Source: Streptomyces sp. 8K308 (lineage in GTDB: Bacteria > Actinomycetota > Actinomycetes > Streptomycetales > Streptomycetaceae). From it: a stretch of DNA of 64,000 nt. Position 1 is the first letter of the stretch; every line of letters starts with the position of its first letter. This document shows positions 52,310-61,062 of the stretch, one piece after another. The translations under genes were made by a program, and so were the position numbers. The notes below the pieces were generated by a model that was not told where the DNA came from, did not search any database, and was given only the letters and a program-made list of their open reading frames with translations. Location: the NCBI RefSeq assembly GCF_004348315.1, contig NZ_SMKC01000007.1, positions 1-64,000 of the forward strand, given 5' to 3'.

Positions 52310-53776
52310 TTACCCGCCGCCGGCGGCGAACCGCGCATCGAGCCAGCCGCGCCGCACGAACTCCGCGACCAGCGCGTGGTATCCGGGGGTGAGCGCGGCC
52401 GTCCGCGCCGGGTCAGGTTCGAGGGTGTGCCGCACCCGCACCAGCCGCCGGGCCGCGCCCGGCACGTCGCCGCCCAGCGCGCCTGCCGCGAGCACCGCCA
52501 TGCCGAGCGCCGGCTCGGGGTTGGCCGGCAGCCGCACCTGGACACCCAACACGTCGCACCGCAGCTGGTTCCACCACGCGTTCCGGGTGGCGCCGCCGGT
52601 GAACGCCACCGGGCCGCCCACGTCCGCGCCCGCGCCGGCCAACACCTCGAACGCCAGCCGCTCGAGGTGCGCGACCCCGAGGCAGACCGCGGCGAAGGCC
52701 GTGGCCTGGTCGTCGCCTGAGACCGCGAGCGGATTACCGTCGAGGAAGCCGCGCGCCTCGGGTGCCACGAAGGGGAACCGCTCGCCCGGGCCCACCAGCG
52801 GATAGCACGTCGGCACCGCGCGCACCCGCGCCGCCCGAGCCGTCAACGCCTCCAGGTCGGCGTCGGGGAAGAGCGCCCGCACCGCCCCGGCGCCGGTGCT
52901 CGACGCGCCGCCCGGCAGCCACAGGTCGCCGTGCGGCGCCCGGTGCGAGTACACCGCGCCGGTCGGGTCGCGCGGCAGCGCGGCGCTGACCCCCTTGAGC
53001 GTCAGGGTCGTGCCGAGCACCGAGTTCCACTCACCGACGCCCAGTGCGCCGGCGGCGAGCTGCGCGGCGCAACCGTCCGTCATGCCGGCCACCACCGGGG
53101 TACCGGCCGGCACCCCGGTGCGGGCCGCCGCCACCTGGCACACCTCGCCGAGCACCGTGCCCGGGCGCACCACCTCGGGCAGCACCGCCGGGTCGACGTC
53201 GAGACCGGCGAGCACCTCGGCCGGCCACCGCTCCTCGACCAGGTCGTAGCCGGTCTTCAGCGCGTGGCTCGAGTCGCTGGCCACCGGGTGGCCGACCAGC
53301 GCGGCGGCCACCACGTCCGGCTGGTGCGCGAGCCGCGCGCCGGTCAGCAGCCCCCGGTCCCGCCACCACAGCAGCTTGGGCAACGCCCAGGACGGCTGCA
53401 TCCGGTACCCGAGCCGCGCCCACAGCTTCGCGCCCGCCTCCTGGGCCTCGGCGGCCAGCGTGCCGGCCCGCGCGTCGTCGTACATCAGCCCCGGCGTGGA
53501 CGGCACGCCGTCCCGGCCGGTCAGCAGCACGGTGCCCGAGGTGGCGCAGACCGCGACGGCGCCCACCGGCCGGCCGTCGAGGCCCGCCGCGAGCTCGGCC
53601 AGCGCGTCGGCGGCCAACGCCCACCAGGCCGCCGGCTCCTGCTCGTGGCGCGGCCCGTCGCGGTGGCCGCGCAACGGGCGGGCCGCGCCGGCCACGGTGT
53701 GCCCCGCGTCGTCGACGGCCAGCGCCCGGACGCTCTGTGTGCCGAGGTCGACCCCGATCCACACCGGCTCAGACAT
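52310..53776 (-). CDS. FGGY family carbohydrate kinase (second of two)
   Basis: 488 residues from ATG 53776, overlapping the other kinase gene by 8 nt. The ATPase-fold start WIGVDLGTQSVRALAVDDAG, the GLMYDDARAGTLAAEAQEAG catalytic-region motif, GMTDGCAAQLAAGALGVGEW, TLTLKGVSAALPRD and AFTGGATRNAWWNQLRCDVL are FGGY marks. XylB-like sugar kinases have this size. The substrate is not readable. A pair of unlike FGGY kinases suggests two related substrates or successive phosphorylations. Confidence 0.94.
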   Translation of the reverse strand: MSEPVWIGVDLGTQSVRALAVDDAGHTVAGAARPLRGHRDGPRHEQEPAAWWALAADALAELAAGLDGRPVGAVAVCATSGTVLLTGRDGVPSTPGLMYDDARAGTLAAEAQEAGAKLWARLGYRMQPSWALPKLLWWRDRGLLTGARLAHQPDVVAAALVGHPVASDSSHALKTGYDLVEERWPAEVLAGLDVDPAVLPEVVRPGTVLGEVCQVAAARTGVPAGTPVVAGMTDGCAAQLAAGALGVGEWNSVLGTTLTLKGVSAALPRDPTGAVYSHRAPHGDLWLPGGASSTGAGAVRALFPDADLEALTARAARVRAVPTCYPLVGPGERFPFVAPEARGFLDGNPLAVSGDDQATAFAAVCLGVAHLERLAFEVLAGAGADVGGPVAFTGGATRNAWWNQLRCDVLGVQVRLPANPEPALGMAVLAAGALGGDVPGAARRLVRVRHTLEPDPARTAALTPGYHALVAEFVRRGWLDARFAAGGG

Positions 53777-55316
53777 CGGCCCGCCACCCTTTCCAGCGGG
53801 AGGCGACCAGCGCTCTGGTGGCCAGGAACTCGGCGTGCTCACGGTCGTGGAACTCGCGCGCGCCGGGCGCGGGCACCAGCCGCCGGTCGCGCCTGACCAG
53901 CGCGGCCGCGGCGGCGCCGAGGTCCTGGTGGTCGCCGAGCGCGGTGAGCGCGAACAGCAGCGCGCCCTTGGCGCCCACCTGGCTGTCCTCGGTGGTGACC
54001 GCCGGCACGCCGGTCACGTCTGCTATCAGCTGGCACCACAGTTCGCTGGCCGCGCCGCCGCCGCACAGCGCCAGCTCGACCGGCCGGTGCGGTGCCGCGT
54101 CCAGGCAGTCCCTGATGACGTGCGCGAGCCCCTCGAGCACCGCCCGGGCCAGGTGCTCGCGGCGGTGTGCGAACAGCAGCCCGGTGACCAGGCCGCTGGC
54201 CGCCGGATCGAGGAACGGCGCCCGCTCCCCGGCCGGCGACAGGTAGGGCAGCAGCCGCAGCCCGTCGGCGCCGGGCGCGGACCCGGCGGCCAGCGCGGAC
54301 AGTTCGCCGTGGTCGCGCAGGCCGAGCAGTTCGACCGTCCAGTCGAGCACGCCGGTGCCGGCCAGCGTGGGGAACGCCCGCAGCACCGGGCGCCACGGCC
54401 CGAAAGCGAGGGTGAGCCCGGACGGTTCGCCGGCCGTGTCGGGGGCGTCGACCAGCACCTCGGTGCAGAGCGTGGTGCCCAGCACGCAGGTGGCCTGCCC
54501 GGCGACGGTCGTGCCGGTGCCGAGCGCGGTGGCCACCACGTCGTAGGGCGCGAGCACCACCGGGGTGCCGGCCGGCAGGCCGAGCTCCGCCGCCGCCTCG
54601 TGGGTCAGCTCGCCGACCTGGTCGGCGCCGGAGAGCAACGGCGGCAGCAGGCGGCGGTGTTCGACCAGCCCGTACGCGGCGAGCAGGTCGTCCGAGTAGT
54701 GACGGGAACCGATGTCGAGCCAGGGCGCCGACGCCTCGGACACCTCGATGCCAAGCACCCCGGTCAGCCGCAGGAACAGCCAGCCGCCGCAGGTGAGGAC
54801 CGCGTGCGCGGCGCGCAGCGCGTCCGGCTCCTCCACGGCCAGCCGCCGCAGGATGGCGTTGGGCAGCCCGGCGTTGGTCAGCGAGCCGTTCTTCCGGTAG
54901 GCGCGAGCCAGCACCCCGGCCGCCCGCCACTCCCGGACCACGTCGGCCGCGCGGGCGTCGTTCCACAGCACCGCGGGCCGCACCGGCCGGCCCCGTCGGT
55001 CGACGAGCCAGGCGCCGTCGCCCTGCGCGGTGAGCGCCACGAGACGCACCGGACCCGGCGCGGCGGCGACGGCCTCGTGCACGGCGGCGGCGACCGCCCC
55101 CCACACCGCGGCCATGTCCTGCTCGGCGCGGTCCCGCCGTGGATGGTCGACCACCGTCTCCCGGCGGCACACCACCACCTCGCGCCCCGCGGCGTCGAAC
55201 ACCACGGCCTTGATGACCGTCGTGCCGGCGTCCACGCACACCGCGAAAGGGCCGTCGAACCGACCATCGAGACGACCGTCGGAGTGACCGTCGAAAGGAG
55301 CATCGTCCAGCGCCAT
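53769..55316 (-). CDS. FGGY family carbohydrate kinase (first of two)
   Basis: 515 residues from ATG 55316. The first ~20 residues are an Asp/Gly-rich tail with repeats (DGRLDGRFDG). Then FAVCVDAGTTVIKAVVFDAA, RPAVLWNDARAADVVREWRA, YDVVATALGTGTTVAGQATC, GTGVLDWTVELLGLRD and ELALCGGGAASELWCQLIAD follow, in the right order for FGGY kinases. It is the first gene of the DeoR-linked operon; a good promoter candidate lies 42-72 bp upstream. It is more diverged from XylB than its neighbour and resembles the LsrK/erythritol-kinase side of the family. That placement is tentative. Confidence 0.94.
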   Translation of the reverse strand: MALDDAPFDGHSDGRLDGRFDGPFAVCVDAGTTVIKAVVFDAAGREVVVCRRETVVDHPRRDRAEQDMAAVWGAVAAAVHEAVAAAPGPVRLVALTAQGDGAWLVDRRGRPVRPAVLWNDARAADVVREWRAAGVLARAYRKNGSLTNAGLPNAILRRLAVEEPDALRAAHAVLTCGGWLFLRLTGVLGIEVSEASAPWLDIGSRHYSDDLLAAYGLVEHRRLLPPLLSGADQVGELTHEAAAELGLPAGTPVVLAPYDVVATALGTGTTVAGQATCVLGTTLCTEVLVDAPDTAGEPSGLTLAFGPWRPVLRAFPTLAGTGVLDWTVELLGLRDHGELSALAAGSAPGADGLRLLPYLSPAGERAPFLDPAASGLVTGLLFAHRREHLARAVLEGLAHVIRDCLDAAPHRPVELALCGGGAASELWCQLIADVTGVPAVTTEDSQVGAKGALLFALTALGDHQDLGAAAAALVRRDRRLVPAPGAREFHDREHAEFLATRALVASRWKGWRADV

Positions 55317-55357
55317 TGCCGCACCACCTCTTTCCGGCCGTGCCAGAAGTGAGGCGT

Positions 55358-55390
55358 ATTACACGCGCGGCCCGCGGGAGTTCGCAACTC
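55358..55390 (-). promoter_or_regulatory. Candidate promoter with overlapping operator for the FGGY operon
   Basis: On the minus strand TTGCGA (55387-55382) and TGTAAT (55363-55358) are 18 bp apart, fitting a housekeeping-type promoter 42 bp before the kinase start. The palindrome GAGTT-CGC-AACTC (55378-55390) covers the -35 box, where a DeoR-type repressor would act. The deoR gene lies ~130 bp upstream. Confidence 0.55.
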
Positions 55391-55518
55391 TTAACATCGA
55401 TCTTGCCGACGGCGCTGGACGGTTCGGAGAAATCCCCAGCTCAGCGGCCGAGAACCCGCCCGCCGGCGGAGGTTTGGAAGGTGAACTTCACACACGCCGC
55501 GACCCGGTCGCCGAGCCG

Positions 55519-56325
55519 TCAGCCGACGTCCACCACGTCGATCACGCCGCCCCTGGCGCGCAGCTCGCGCACCGTCGCCTCGGGGGTGCCGGCGTCCACC
55601 ACCACCCGGTCCAACTCGGCCACCGCGGCCAGCCGGTAGGGCGCCCTGCGGTCGAACTTGCTGTGGTCGATCAGCGCCACGCTGCGGGCCGCCGAGGCGA
55701 TCAATGCCCGCCTGGTGACCATGGTGTTCCGCGACTGGATCCGGCAGATCCCCTGGGCCACCGCGGTCGTGGAGAGGAACAGCACGTCGGGGCAGTGCCC
55801 GGCGGCCTCCCGCGCCGTGGCCTGGCCGAGGAACGAGTCGTACGCGGCGTCGTACCGCCCGCCGAGCCCCACCAACTCGATGCCGGGCCGCGCCGCCAGC
55901 GCCCGCAACACCGGCAGGAAGTGCGTCACCACGGTCAACGGCGCCCGCTCCGGCAGCAGCCTGGCCAGCATCAGCGACGTCGTGCTGTCGTCGAGCGCGA
56001 CCACCTGACCCGGCCGCACCTCGCTCGCCAGCACCTCCCGCGCGATCGCCTCCTTGGCCTCGACCTGCGCCCGCATCCGGTGGTCGAGGTCGCCGTGGAA
56101 GGTGGTGGTCGGCGCGCAGGTCGCGCCGCCGCGCACCTTGTGCAGGAAGCCGCGCCGCTCCAGCTCGTCCAGATCCCGGTGCACGGTCATGATGCTCACG
56201 CCGTACCGCCTGGCCAGTTCGGCCACCCGCACGAACCCGGCCTCCGACACCTGACGGCGCATGGCCACCCGCCGCAACTCCGGATTGCGCCCGGCCCCTT
56301 CGCCGGCGATGGATTCGGTCGCCAC
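55519..56325 (-). CDS. DeoR family transcriptional regulator
   Basis: 268 residues from GTG 56325; ATG 56361 is an alternative. The HTH is near residues 20-50 (VSEAGFVRVAELARRYGVSI, MTVHRDLDELERRGFLHKVR GG), followed by the DeoRC sensor domain: VALDDSTTSLMLARLLPERA, VVTHFLPVLRALA, VELVGLGGRYDA-like ELVGLGGRYDAAYDS and ALIDHSKFDRRAPY. DeoR regulators respond to phosphorylated sugars. It is placed upstream of the two kinase genes in the same direction and most likely represses them. Confidence 0.95.
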   Translation of the reverse strand: MATESIAGEGAGRNPELRRVAMRRQVSEAGFVRVAELARRYGVSIMTVHRDLDELERRGFLHKVRGGATCAPTTTFHGDLDHRMRAQVEAKEAIAREVLASEVRPGQVVALDDSTTSLMLARLLPERAPLTVVTHFLPVLRALAARPGIELVGLGGRYDAAYDSFLGQATAREAAGHCPDVLFLSTTAVAQGICRIQSRNTMVTRRALIASAARSVALIDHSKFDRRAPYRLAAVAELDRVVVDAGTPEATVRELRARGGVIDVVDVG

Positions 56326-56407
56326 GCCCACAGCTTGGCACGCGGACGCTCCCTCGACCATGGGCGTGACACGGCGGGGCCGCGCGAGCCGGGGCACCAG
56401 AGGGGGA

Positions 56408-57277
56408 TCAGCCCAGTTCGGCGAGGCGCGGCAGGCTCAGCATGGCGCCGGTTCTGGTGGTCGTCAGAGCGGCGGCCCGCGTCGCCCACTCGGCGGCCGC
56501 CACGAGGGAGCCGCCATCCAGCAGCGCGGCCACGAGCGCCGCGCAGAAGGAGTCACCGGCCGCCGTGGTGTCCCGCGCCCGGGCCGGTGCCGCCGGCACC
56601 CGCACCAGCCGGCCGTCCTCATGGACCAGACAGCCGTCGGCGCCAAGCGTGACCACGAGACGCGGCACCCGGAGTCGTCGGACCGCCTCCTCGACCTGGT
56701 CCGTGCCGGTCAGGGCGGCAAGCTCGTGGCGGTTGGGCACCAGGAGGTCGACCCGGTCGAGCAGCGAAGCCGGAAGCGGTGTCGCGGGAGCGGGGTTGAG
56801 CACAAAGAGGCCCTGGGTGGCGGCCGCCGCCGCGGCCACGGCCGCGACCGGCGTCTCCAGCTGGCACATGACCGCTCGCGCCGCGCCGAGCACCGGTGCG
56901 GCCGCCGTGACCGTGGCCGGTGACAGCAGGGCGTTGGCGCCGGGCGCCACCACGATGGTGGAGTCGGCGCCGCTGTCCCGCAGCACGACCGCCAGGCCGG
57001 TCGGCGCCGCCTCGTACCCGATGTGCTCGGTGGCGACCCCCTCAGCGGCGAGCACGGCACGCGCCGCGTCGCCCGCCGCGTCCCGACCCGTCGCACCGAC
57101 CATCGCCACCCGGCGGCCGAGACGTGCCAGCGCCACCGCCTGGTTGGCGCCCTTGCCGCCCGGCCCCTGGGCCACGCTTCCCCCCAGCACGGTCTCGCCC
57201 CGCACCGGCGGTCGATCGACGTCCACGGTCAGGTCGACGTTGACGCTGCCCACGACCACGACCTCGGCCTCGCTCAT
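56408..57277 (-). CDS. rbsK: PfkB family carbohydrate kinase (ribokinase-like)
   Basis: 289 residues from ATG 57277, overlapping the nucleoside hydrolase stop by 4 nt. The N-terminal VVVGSVNVDLTVDVDRPPVR, GPGGKGANQAVALARLG and the C-terminal ARDTTAAGDSFCAALVAALL place it in the ribokinase group; the catalytic Asp of AAGDSF is present. The anion-hole motif is DTTAAGD rather than the usual DTTGAGD. It would phosphorylate the ribose released by the hydrolase. Last gene of the seven-gene operon. Confidence 0.93.
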   Translation of the reverse strand: MSEAEVVVVGSVNVDLTVDVDRPPVRGETVLGGSVAQGPGGKGANQAVALARLGRRVAMVGATGRDAAGDAARAVLAAEGVATEHIGYEAAPTGLAVVLRDSGADSTIVVAPGANALLSPATVTAAAPVLGAARAVMCQLETPVAAVAAAAAATQGLFVLNPAPATPLPASLLDRVDLLVPNRHELAALTGTDQVEEAVRRLRVPRLVVTLGADGCLVHEDGRLVRVPAAPARARDTTAAGDSFCAALVAALLDGGSLVAAAEWATRAAALTTTRTGAMLSLPRLAELG

Positions 57278-58221
57278 GCCTGCCTCCCGAGCCGGGCGAT
57301 GGCGGAGACGATCCGGTCCCAGAACGCCTCCCGGTCCAGCTCCACGGCCACCCGGGCGTTGGCCGGCCGCCGCAGGTAGCCGTGCAAGTCCACCACGGTC
57401 GCGCCGCGCGTGTGGCTGCCGCGCAGTTCGATCTCCACGTGCGCCGCCACGCAGCGGACCAGCGCCGGGTCGATCACCCTGGCCACCGCGACGGGGTCGT
57501 GCAGCGGCGGCGCCGGGAAGTTCCACAGCCGCTGGTAGGTGGAGCCGAAGAACGTCATCAGCTCCGCGCACAGCCTCCCGAGCTCCGTGCCGAGGCCGGC
57601 GAGCCGGCCGGTGACGTCCGGTGTGACCAGGGCCTGGTGCGTGACGTTGAGCCCGCACATGGTGACGGGAACGCCGCTCGCGAACACGATCTGCGCGGCC
57701 TCCGGGTCCACGAAGACGTTGGCCTCGGCGTACGGGGTGACGTTGCCACGTTCCGTCGAGCCCCCCATCAGCACGATCTCCCGGATCCGCGGGGTGAGTT
57801 CGGGATGGCGGCTGAGCAGCAGTGCGATGTTGGTGAGCGGTCCGGTGGGCACCAGGGTCACCGGCTCCGGGTGGTCGGTGAGGACCCGGCGGAGCAGGTC
57901 GACGGCGTGCTCGCCTGTCACGTCCACCGTCGGCTCGCCGAACGCCGGCCCGTCGAGTCCGGACTCGCCGTGCACGTCGTCGGCTATCCGCAGCGGCTGG
58001 TTCAGCGGGCGCGCGCAACCGGCCGCGATCGGCACCCCCGTGATGCCGGCGACGGTGCAGATCCGCCGCGCGTTGAGCGTGGTCTTCGCCACCGTCTGGT
58101 TGCCGGCGACGGTGGTGATGGCGAGCAGGTCGACGGCTGGATCGCCGGCCGCCAGCATGATCGCGATCGCGTCGTCGTGGCCGGGATCACAGTCGATGAC
58201 GACCGGGGTGGGCGCGGTCAC
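57274..58221 (-). CDS. Nucleoside hydrolase (inosine-uridine preferring family)
   Basis: 315 residues from GTG 58221, overlapping both neighbours by 4 nt. The calcium-binding N-terminal motif PVVIDCDPGHDDAIAIMLAA (Asp10, Asp12, Asp16, Asp17) is diagnostic. Further blocks are VAGNQTVAKTTLNA, VTLVPTGPLTNIALLLSRHP, EIVLMGGSTERGNVTPYAEA NV and PPLHDPVAVARVIDP with the active-site His. The enzyme cuts the N-glycosidic bond of nucleosides to give ribose and base. This is the clearest clue to the substrate class of the whole operon. Confidence 0.95.
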   Translation of the reverse strand: MTAPTPVVIDCDPGHDDAIAIMLAAGDPAVDLLAITTVAGNQTVAKTTLNARRICTVAGITGVPIAAGCARPLNQPLRIADDVHGESGLDGPAFGEPTVDVTGEHAVDLLRRVLTDHPEPVTLVPTGPLTNIALLLSRHPELTPRIREIVLMGGSTERGNVTPYAEANVFVDPEAAQIVFASGVPVTMCGLNVTHQALVTPDVTGRLAGLGTELGRLCAELMTFFGSTYQRLWNFPAPPLHDPVAVARVIDPALVRCVAAHVEIELRGSHTRGATVVDLHGYLRRPANARVAVELDREAFWDRIVSAIARLGRQA

Positions 58222-58997
58222 GCCATGTCCCTTCCGGCCAGCCACCGACAGGCGTTGGTGAACAGCACGGCGTACCCCTTCCAGTCCAGGAACTCCTGCG
58301 GGCACCAGTGCGGCGCGATATCGGAGGCCCAGGCCAGGGTGCGTCCCGCGCCGACCTCGCGCACGGCGAGCAGCGGGTCGCCGCTCACCTCGGCGACGAG
58401 GTGGGCGTCCTCCTTGAGGCCGAACCGGTTATACCCGAGCAGCACCGGCCACCTCCCGCCGTCGGGCACCCCGGCGACGACGGGGTGACCGGCGTCCACC
58501 AGGAGAGGTTCCGCGCCCTCCGGCGTCTCCACCCGGTCGTCGTACTGAGCGATCACCGCCGGTAGCACTTCTTCCACGGCGCTGCCGTGGAAGAAGCCCT
58601 TGCCCTCGAAGCCCTGGAAGCTCAGGTAGCCGCCGGCCATGGCCAGACCACCGCCCGCGGTACGCACCCACTCGGCCAGCACCTTCAGCCGGTTGGGCCG
58701 ACGCCGGCCGTTCAGCCAGGTGTCCTGGTGCAGGAGCAGGCTGTTGGCGCCGATGTCGGAGAGGATCACCACGTCGAACGCGGCCAGTTCGGCGACGCTC
58801 TGCGGGAAGCGCTCGGGTACCTCGTGCGCGGGCAGGTGGGTGACGGTCATCCCGTCGGCCTCCAGGACGCCGCGCAGCGGCTCGATGCCAGTGTGGAAGG
58901 TGACCGAGGTGAACGCGTCGAAACCTTTGTAGTGGGTGGACTGGCTCACCCATGACTCGCCGGCGACGAGAACACGGAGGGCTGGGGGCGGGGTCAT
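58218..58997 (-). CDS. Class I glutamine amidotransferase-like / ThuA-like protein
   Basis: 259 residues from ATG 58997. It has a flavodoxin-like fold: LRVLVAGESWVSQSTHYKGF, FDVVILSDIGANSLLLHQDT, GGGLAMAGGYLSFQGFEGKG, FFHGSAVEEVLPAVI and RTLAWASDIAPHWCPQEFLD W. This resembles the PF07090/ThuA-type proteins found with sugar catabolism genes. No nucleophilic Cys elbow is evident, so it is unlikely to be a true amidotransferase. ThuA relatives act in disaccharide metabolism. It overlaps both neighbours by 4 nt. Confidence 0.85.
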   Translation of the reverse strand: MTPPPALRVLVAGESWVSQSTHYKGFDAFTSVTFHTGIEPLRGVLEADGMTVTHLPAHEVPERFPQSVAELAAFDVVILSDIGANSLLLHQDTWLNGRRRPNRLKVLAEWVRTAGGGLAMAGGYLSFQGFEGKGFFHGSAVEEVLPAVIAQYDDRVETPEGAEPLLVDAGHPVVAGVPDGGRWPVLLGYNRFGLKEDAHLVAEVSGDPLLAVREVGAGRTLAWASDIAPHWCPQEFLDWKGYAVLFTNACRWLAGRDMA

Positions 58998-60043
58998 GAG
59001 TGGATTCCCTTCGCGGCGGCGGTGAAGACCGCTGCCGGGTTGTGCACGAGTAGCTGTTCCAGGTCCTCGCTCGTCAGGCCGTGGCGGCGGAGGCGGGGGG
59101 AGAACCCGGTGATGACGTGGTCGTAGCCGTAGCCACCGAACCGGGTGAGCATGGTCTTGACGAAGGTGTCGCCGGACAACAGCAGCCGCCCGCCATGACC
59201 GGCGGCCACCAGCGCCGCGACGGCCCGTGCGTTCTCCTCGTCGGATGGCGACTGCGCGTCCTGGTCGGCGAAGTAGAACTCCAGGCCGACCATGTCGTAC
59301 TCCAGCCAGGCGCCGCGTTCGGCCAAGGCGTGCTGGTAGTCGCGGTCGGCGTGACTGGGGTTGAGGTGGCACAGCACGGTGGCCGCCGGATCACCGCCCT
59401 CCTCCGCCACGGTGTCGAGGACCCGGTGCCCGTGCCGTTCCCAACCGGGCAGGTGGACGGAGAGCGGCACCCGGGTCCGACGCTGGGCACGGGCGGCGCC
59501 GCGCAGGACCTTCTCCTCGGCGGCGGTGAAGGCGGCGGAGACGCCGATCTCGCCGATGATGCCGGGGCGCACTCCGGCCACGCCTTCGATGACCTCGGCC
59601 TCGACGCGCTCGGCGACCCCCTCCACTGACATGCGGCGCACCTCGGGAGGATGGCTGGGTTCCAGGTAGTAGCCGCAGCCCATCACGACGTTGAGACCAG
59701 TGCGGCGGGCGATCTCGACCAAGCCGGCCGGGTCGCGGCCGATGCCAGCACACGTCTGCTCGACCATGGTGCGGCCACCGGCCGCGGCGAACCGCGCGGC
59801 TTCCTCGGCGGCCAGCTCGACGTCGTCGAGACGGCAGTTGTCCAGAGAGAGGAACGGGTCGTTCCGCAGCCGGCCGAGATAGCGCATCCGCACCGGGGAG
59901 TGGGCGATCTCGTGGCCTCCGGCGTCGTCGTCGGCCGGCGGGTGCCAGTACACCGAGCAGTCGTTGAGCAGGTGCTCGTGCATCAGCGTCAGCCCCAGCT
60001 CCGCGACGTCGACGGGGCCCGTGACCGTCTGGACCCGGGTCAC
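58994..60043 (-). CDS. Phosphotriesterase-related metal hydrolase (lactonase/amidohydrolase)
   Basis: 349 residues from GTG 60043. Metal ligands of the PTE fold can be read: His22 and His24 in LTLMHEHLLND, Glu165 in GIIGEIGVS where the bridging carboxylated Lys stands in true phosphotriesterases, His197 in SVHLPGW, His226 in VLCHLNPSH and Asp292 in LLLSGDTF. Members with Glu at this position include sugar lactonases and PTE-related proteins of unknown substrate. In this operon a sugar lactone or ribosyl derivative is plausible. It overlaps both neighbours by 4 nt. Confidence 0.92.
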   Translation of the reverse strand: MTRVQTVTGPVDVAELGLTLMHEHLLNDCSVYWHPPADDDAGGHEIAHSPVRMRYLGRLRNDPFLSLDNCRLDDVELAAEEAARFAAAGGRTMVEQTCAGIGRDPAGLVEIARRTGLNVVMGCGYYLEPSHPPEVRRMSVEGVAERVEAEVIEGVAGVRPGIIGEIGVSAAFTAAEEKVLRGAARAQRRTRVPLSVHLPGWERHGHRVLDTVAEEGGDPAATVLCHLNPSHADRDYQHALAERGAWLEYDMVGLEFYFADQDAQSPSDEENARAVAALVAAGHGGRLLLSGDTFVKTMLTRFGGYGYDHVITGFSPRLRRHGLTSEDLEQLLVHNPAAVFTAAAKGIHS

Positions 60044-61062
60044 GACGGCCCCTCGGCGAACCGCGCGAACAGCCGGGTGTTGGCCAGTACCGCCGCGAGC
60101 AGGATGGTGCCCTGGACGATCTGCACGTAGAACGGGTTGACGTGGCTCAGTTGGAGGCCGTTCTCGATGAACCCGAGGGCCAACACGCCGAGCACGCTGC
60201 CCAGGACGCTGCCCCGGCCGCCGAACAGGCTGGTGCCGCCGAGCACCACGGCGGTGATCACGGTCAGCTCGAAGCCGACACCCTGGTTCGACGAGCCGGT
60301 GCCGAGCCGGGTGGCGACCAGCACCCCGGCCAGGGCGGCGGCCATGCCGCAGATCAGGTACACGGTCAGGCCGACGAGCCGGATGTTCACCCCCGCGCGG
60401 CGCAAGGACTCCCGGTTGCTGCCCAAGCCGACGACGTACCTCCCGAAGGCCGTCTTGTCGAACACGACCCATGCGACGGCGGCGAAGACCAGTGCCACCA
60501 CGGCGGCCGTGGGGATGCCGGCCACCAACCCCTGACCGAGGAAGCCGACCCAGCTGTCGGTGGGCAGGGCGATGGAGTAGCCGTCGGTGGAGCGCAGGGC
60601 GGTGCCACGGATGATGCCCAGGGTGGCCAGGGTGACGATGAACGCGGGGATCCCCTGGTAGCAGGAGAGCCAGCCGTTGAGACCGCCGGCGACACCACCG
60701 AGAGCCAGGGCGGCGACGAACGCCAGGGTGGGATCGGTGCCGTGGTCGATCAGGATGGCCAGCAGTGCGCCGCTGAGCGCCAGCACCGAGCCGACCGACA
60801 GATCGATGCCTGAGGTGGTGACGACGAATGTCATCGCGACGGCCACGATCATGACCGGCGCGTTCTGCCGCAGCACGCTCAGCCAGTTGTCCGTGGTGAG
60901 AAAGGTGTCGGCGGTCAGCGAGAAGACGACGAGGACGGCGAGCAGCACCGCTCCGATCGCCACGGTGTGGATGCGCGGTCCCAGGAAGGCGTGCACCTTC
61001 GCGGACCGGCCGGTGGCCAGCCGTTCCGCCCGCTGGGCCGGGGACAGGGTCGGGGCGGTCAC
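60040..61062 (-). CDS. Ribose-type ABC transporter permease (CUT2 family)
   Basis: 340 residues from ATG 61062, the normal RbsC length. Landmarks are VAMTFVVTTSGIDLSVGSVL AL, LSCYQGIPAFIVTLATLGII, VGLGSNRESLRRAGVNIRLV and VLGGTSLFGGRGSVLGSVLG, with about nine to ten helices. Start and stop overlap neighbours by 4 nt. It should pass ribose, a nucleoside or a related glycoside through the membrane. It is clearly a paralogue of the shorter-insert type relative to the permease at 46983. Confidence 0.95.
   Translation of the reverse strand: MTAPTLSPAQRAERLATGRSAKVHAFLGPRIHTVAIGAVLLAVLVVFSLTADTFLTTDNWLSVLRQNAPVMIVAVAMTFVVTTSGIDLSVGSVLALSGALLAILIDHGTDPTLAFVAALALGGVAGGLNGWLSCYQGIPAFIVTLATLGIIRGTALRSTDGYSIALPTDSWVGFLGQGLVAGIPTAAVVALVFAAVAWVVFDKTAFGRYVVGLGSNRESLRRAGVNIRLVGLTVYLICGMAAALAGVLVATRLGTGSSNQGVGFELTVITAVVLGGTSLFGGRGSVLGSVLGVLALGFIENGLQLSHVNPFYVQIVQGTILLAAVLANTRLFARFAEGPS

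Noticed and set aside
50839-52545. A 568-codon minus-strand open frame over the dehydrogenase gene
   Set aside because: It is an out-of-frame reading of the 2-hydroxyacid dehydrogenase region, Gly/Arg/Ala-rich with no domain; the dehydrogenase frame has all catalytic motifs.
46983-56325. An Lsr autoinducer-2 operon
   Set aside because: There is a CUT2 importer and an FGGY kinase, but no LsrF/LsrG or LsrR-type genes, and the regulator is DeoR type. Kept only as one possibility among polyol or sugar-acid pathways.
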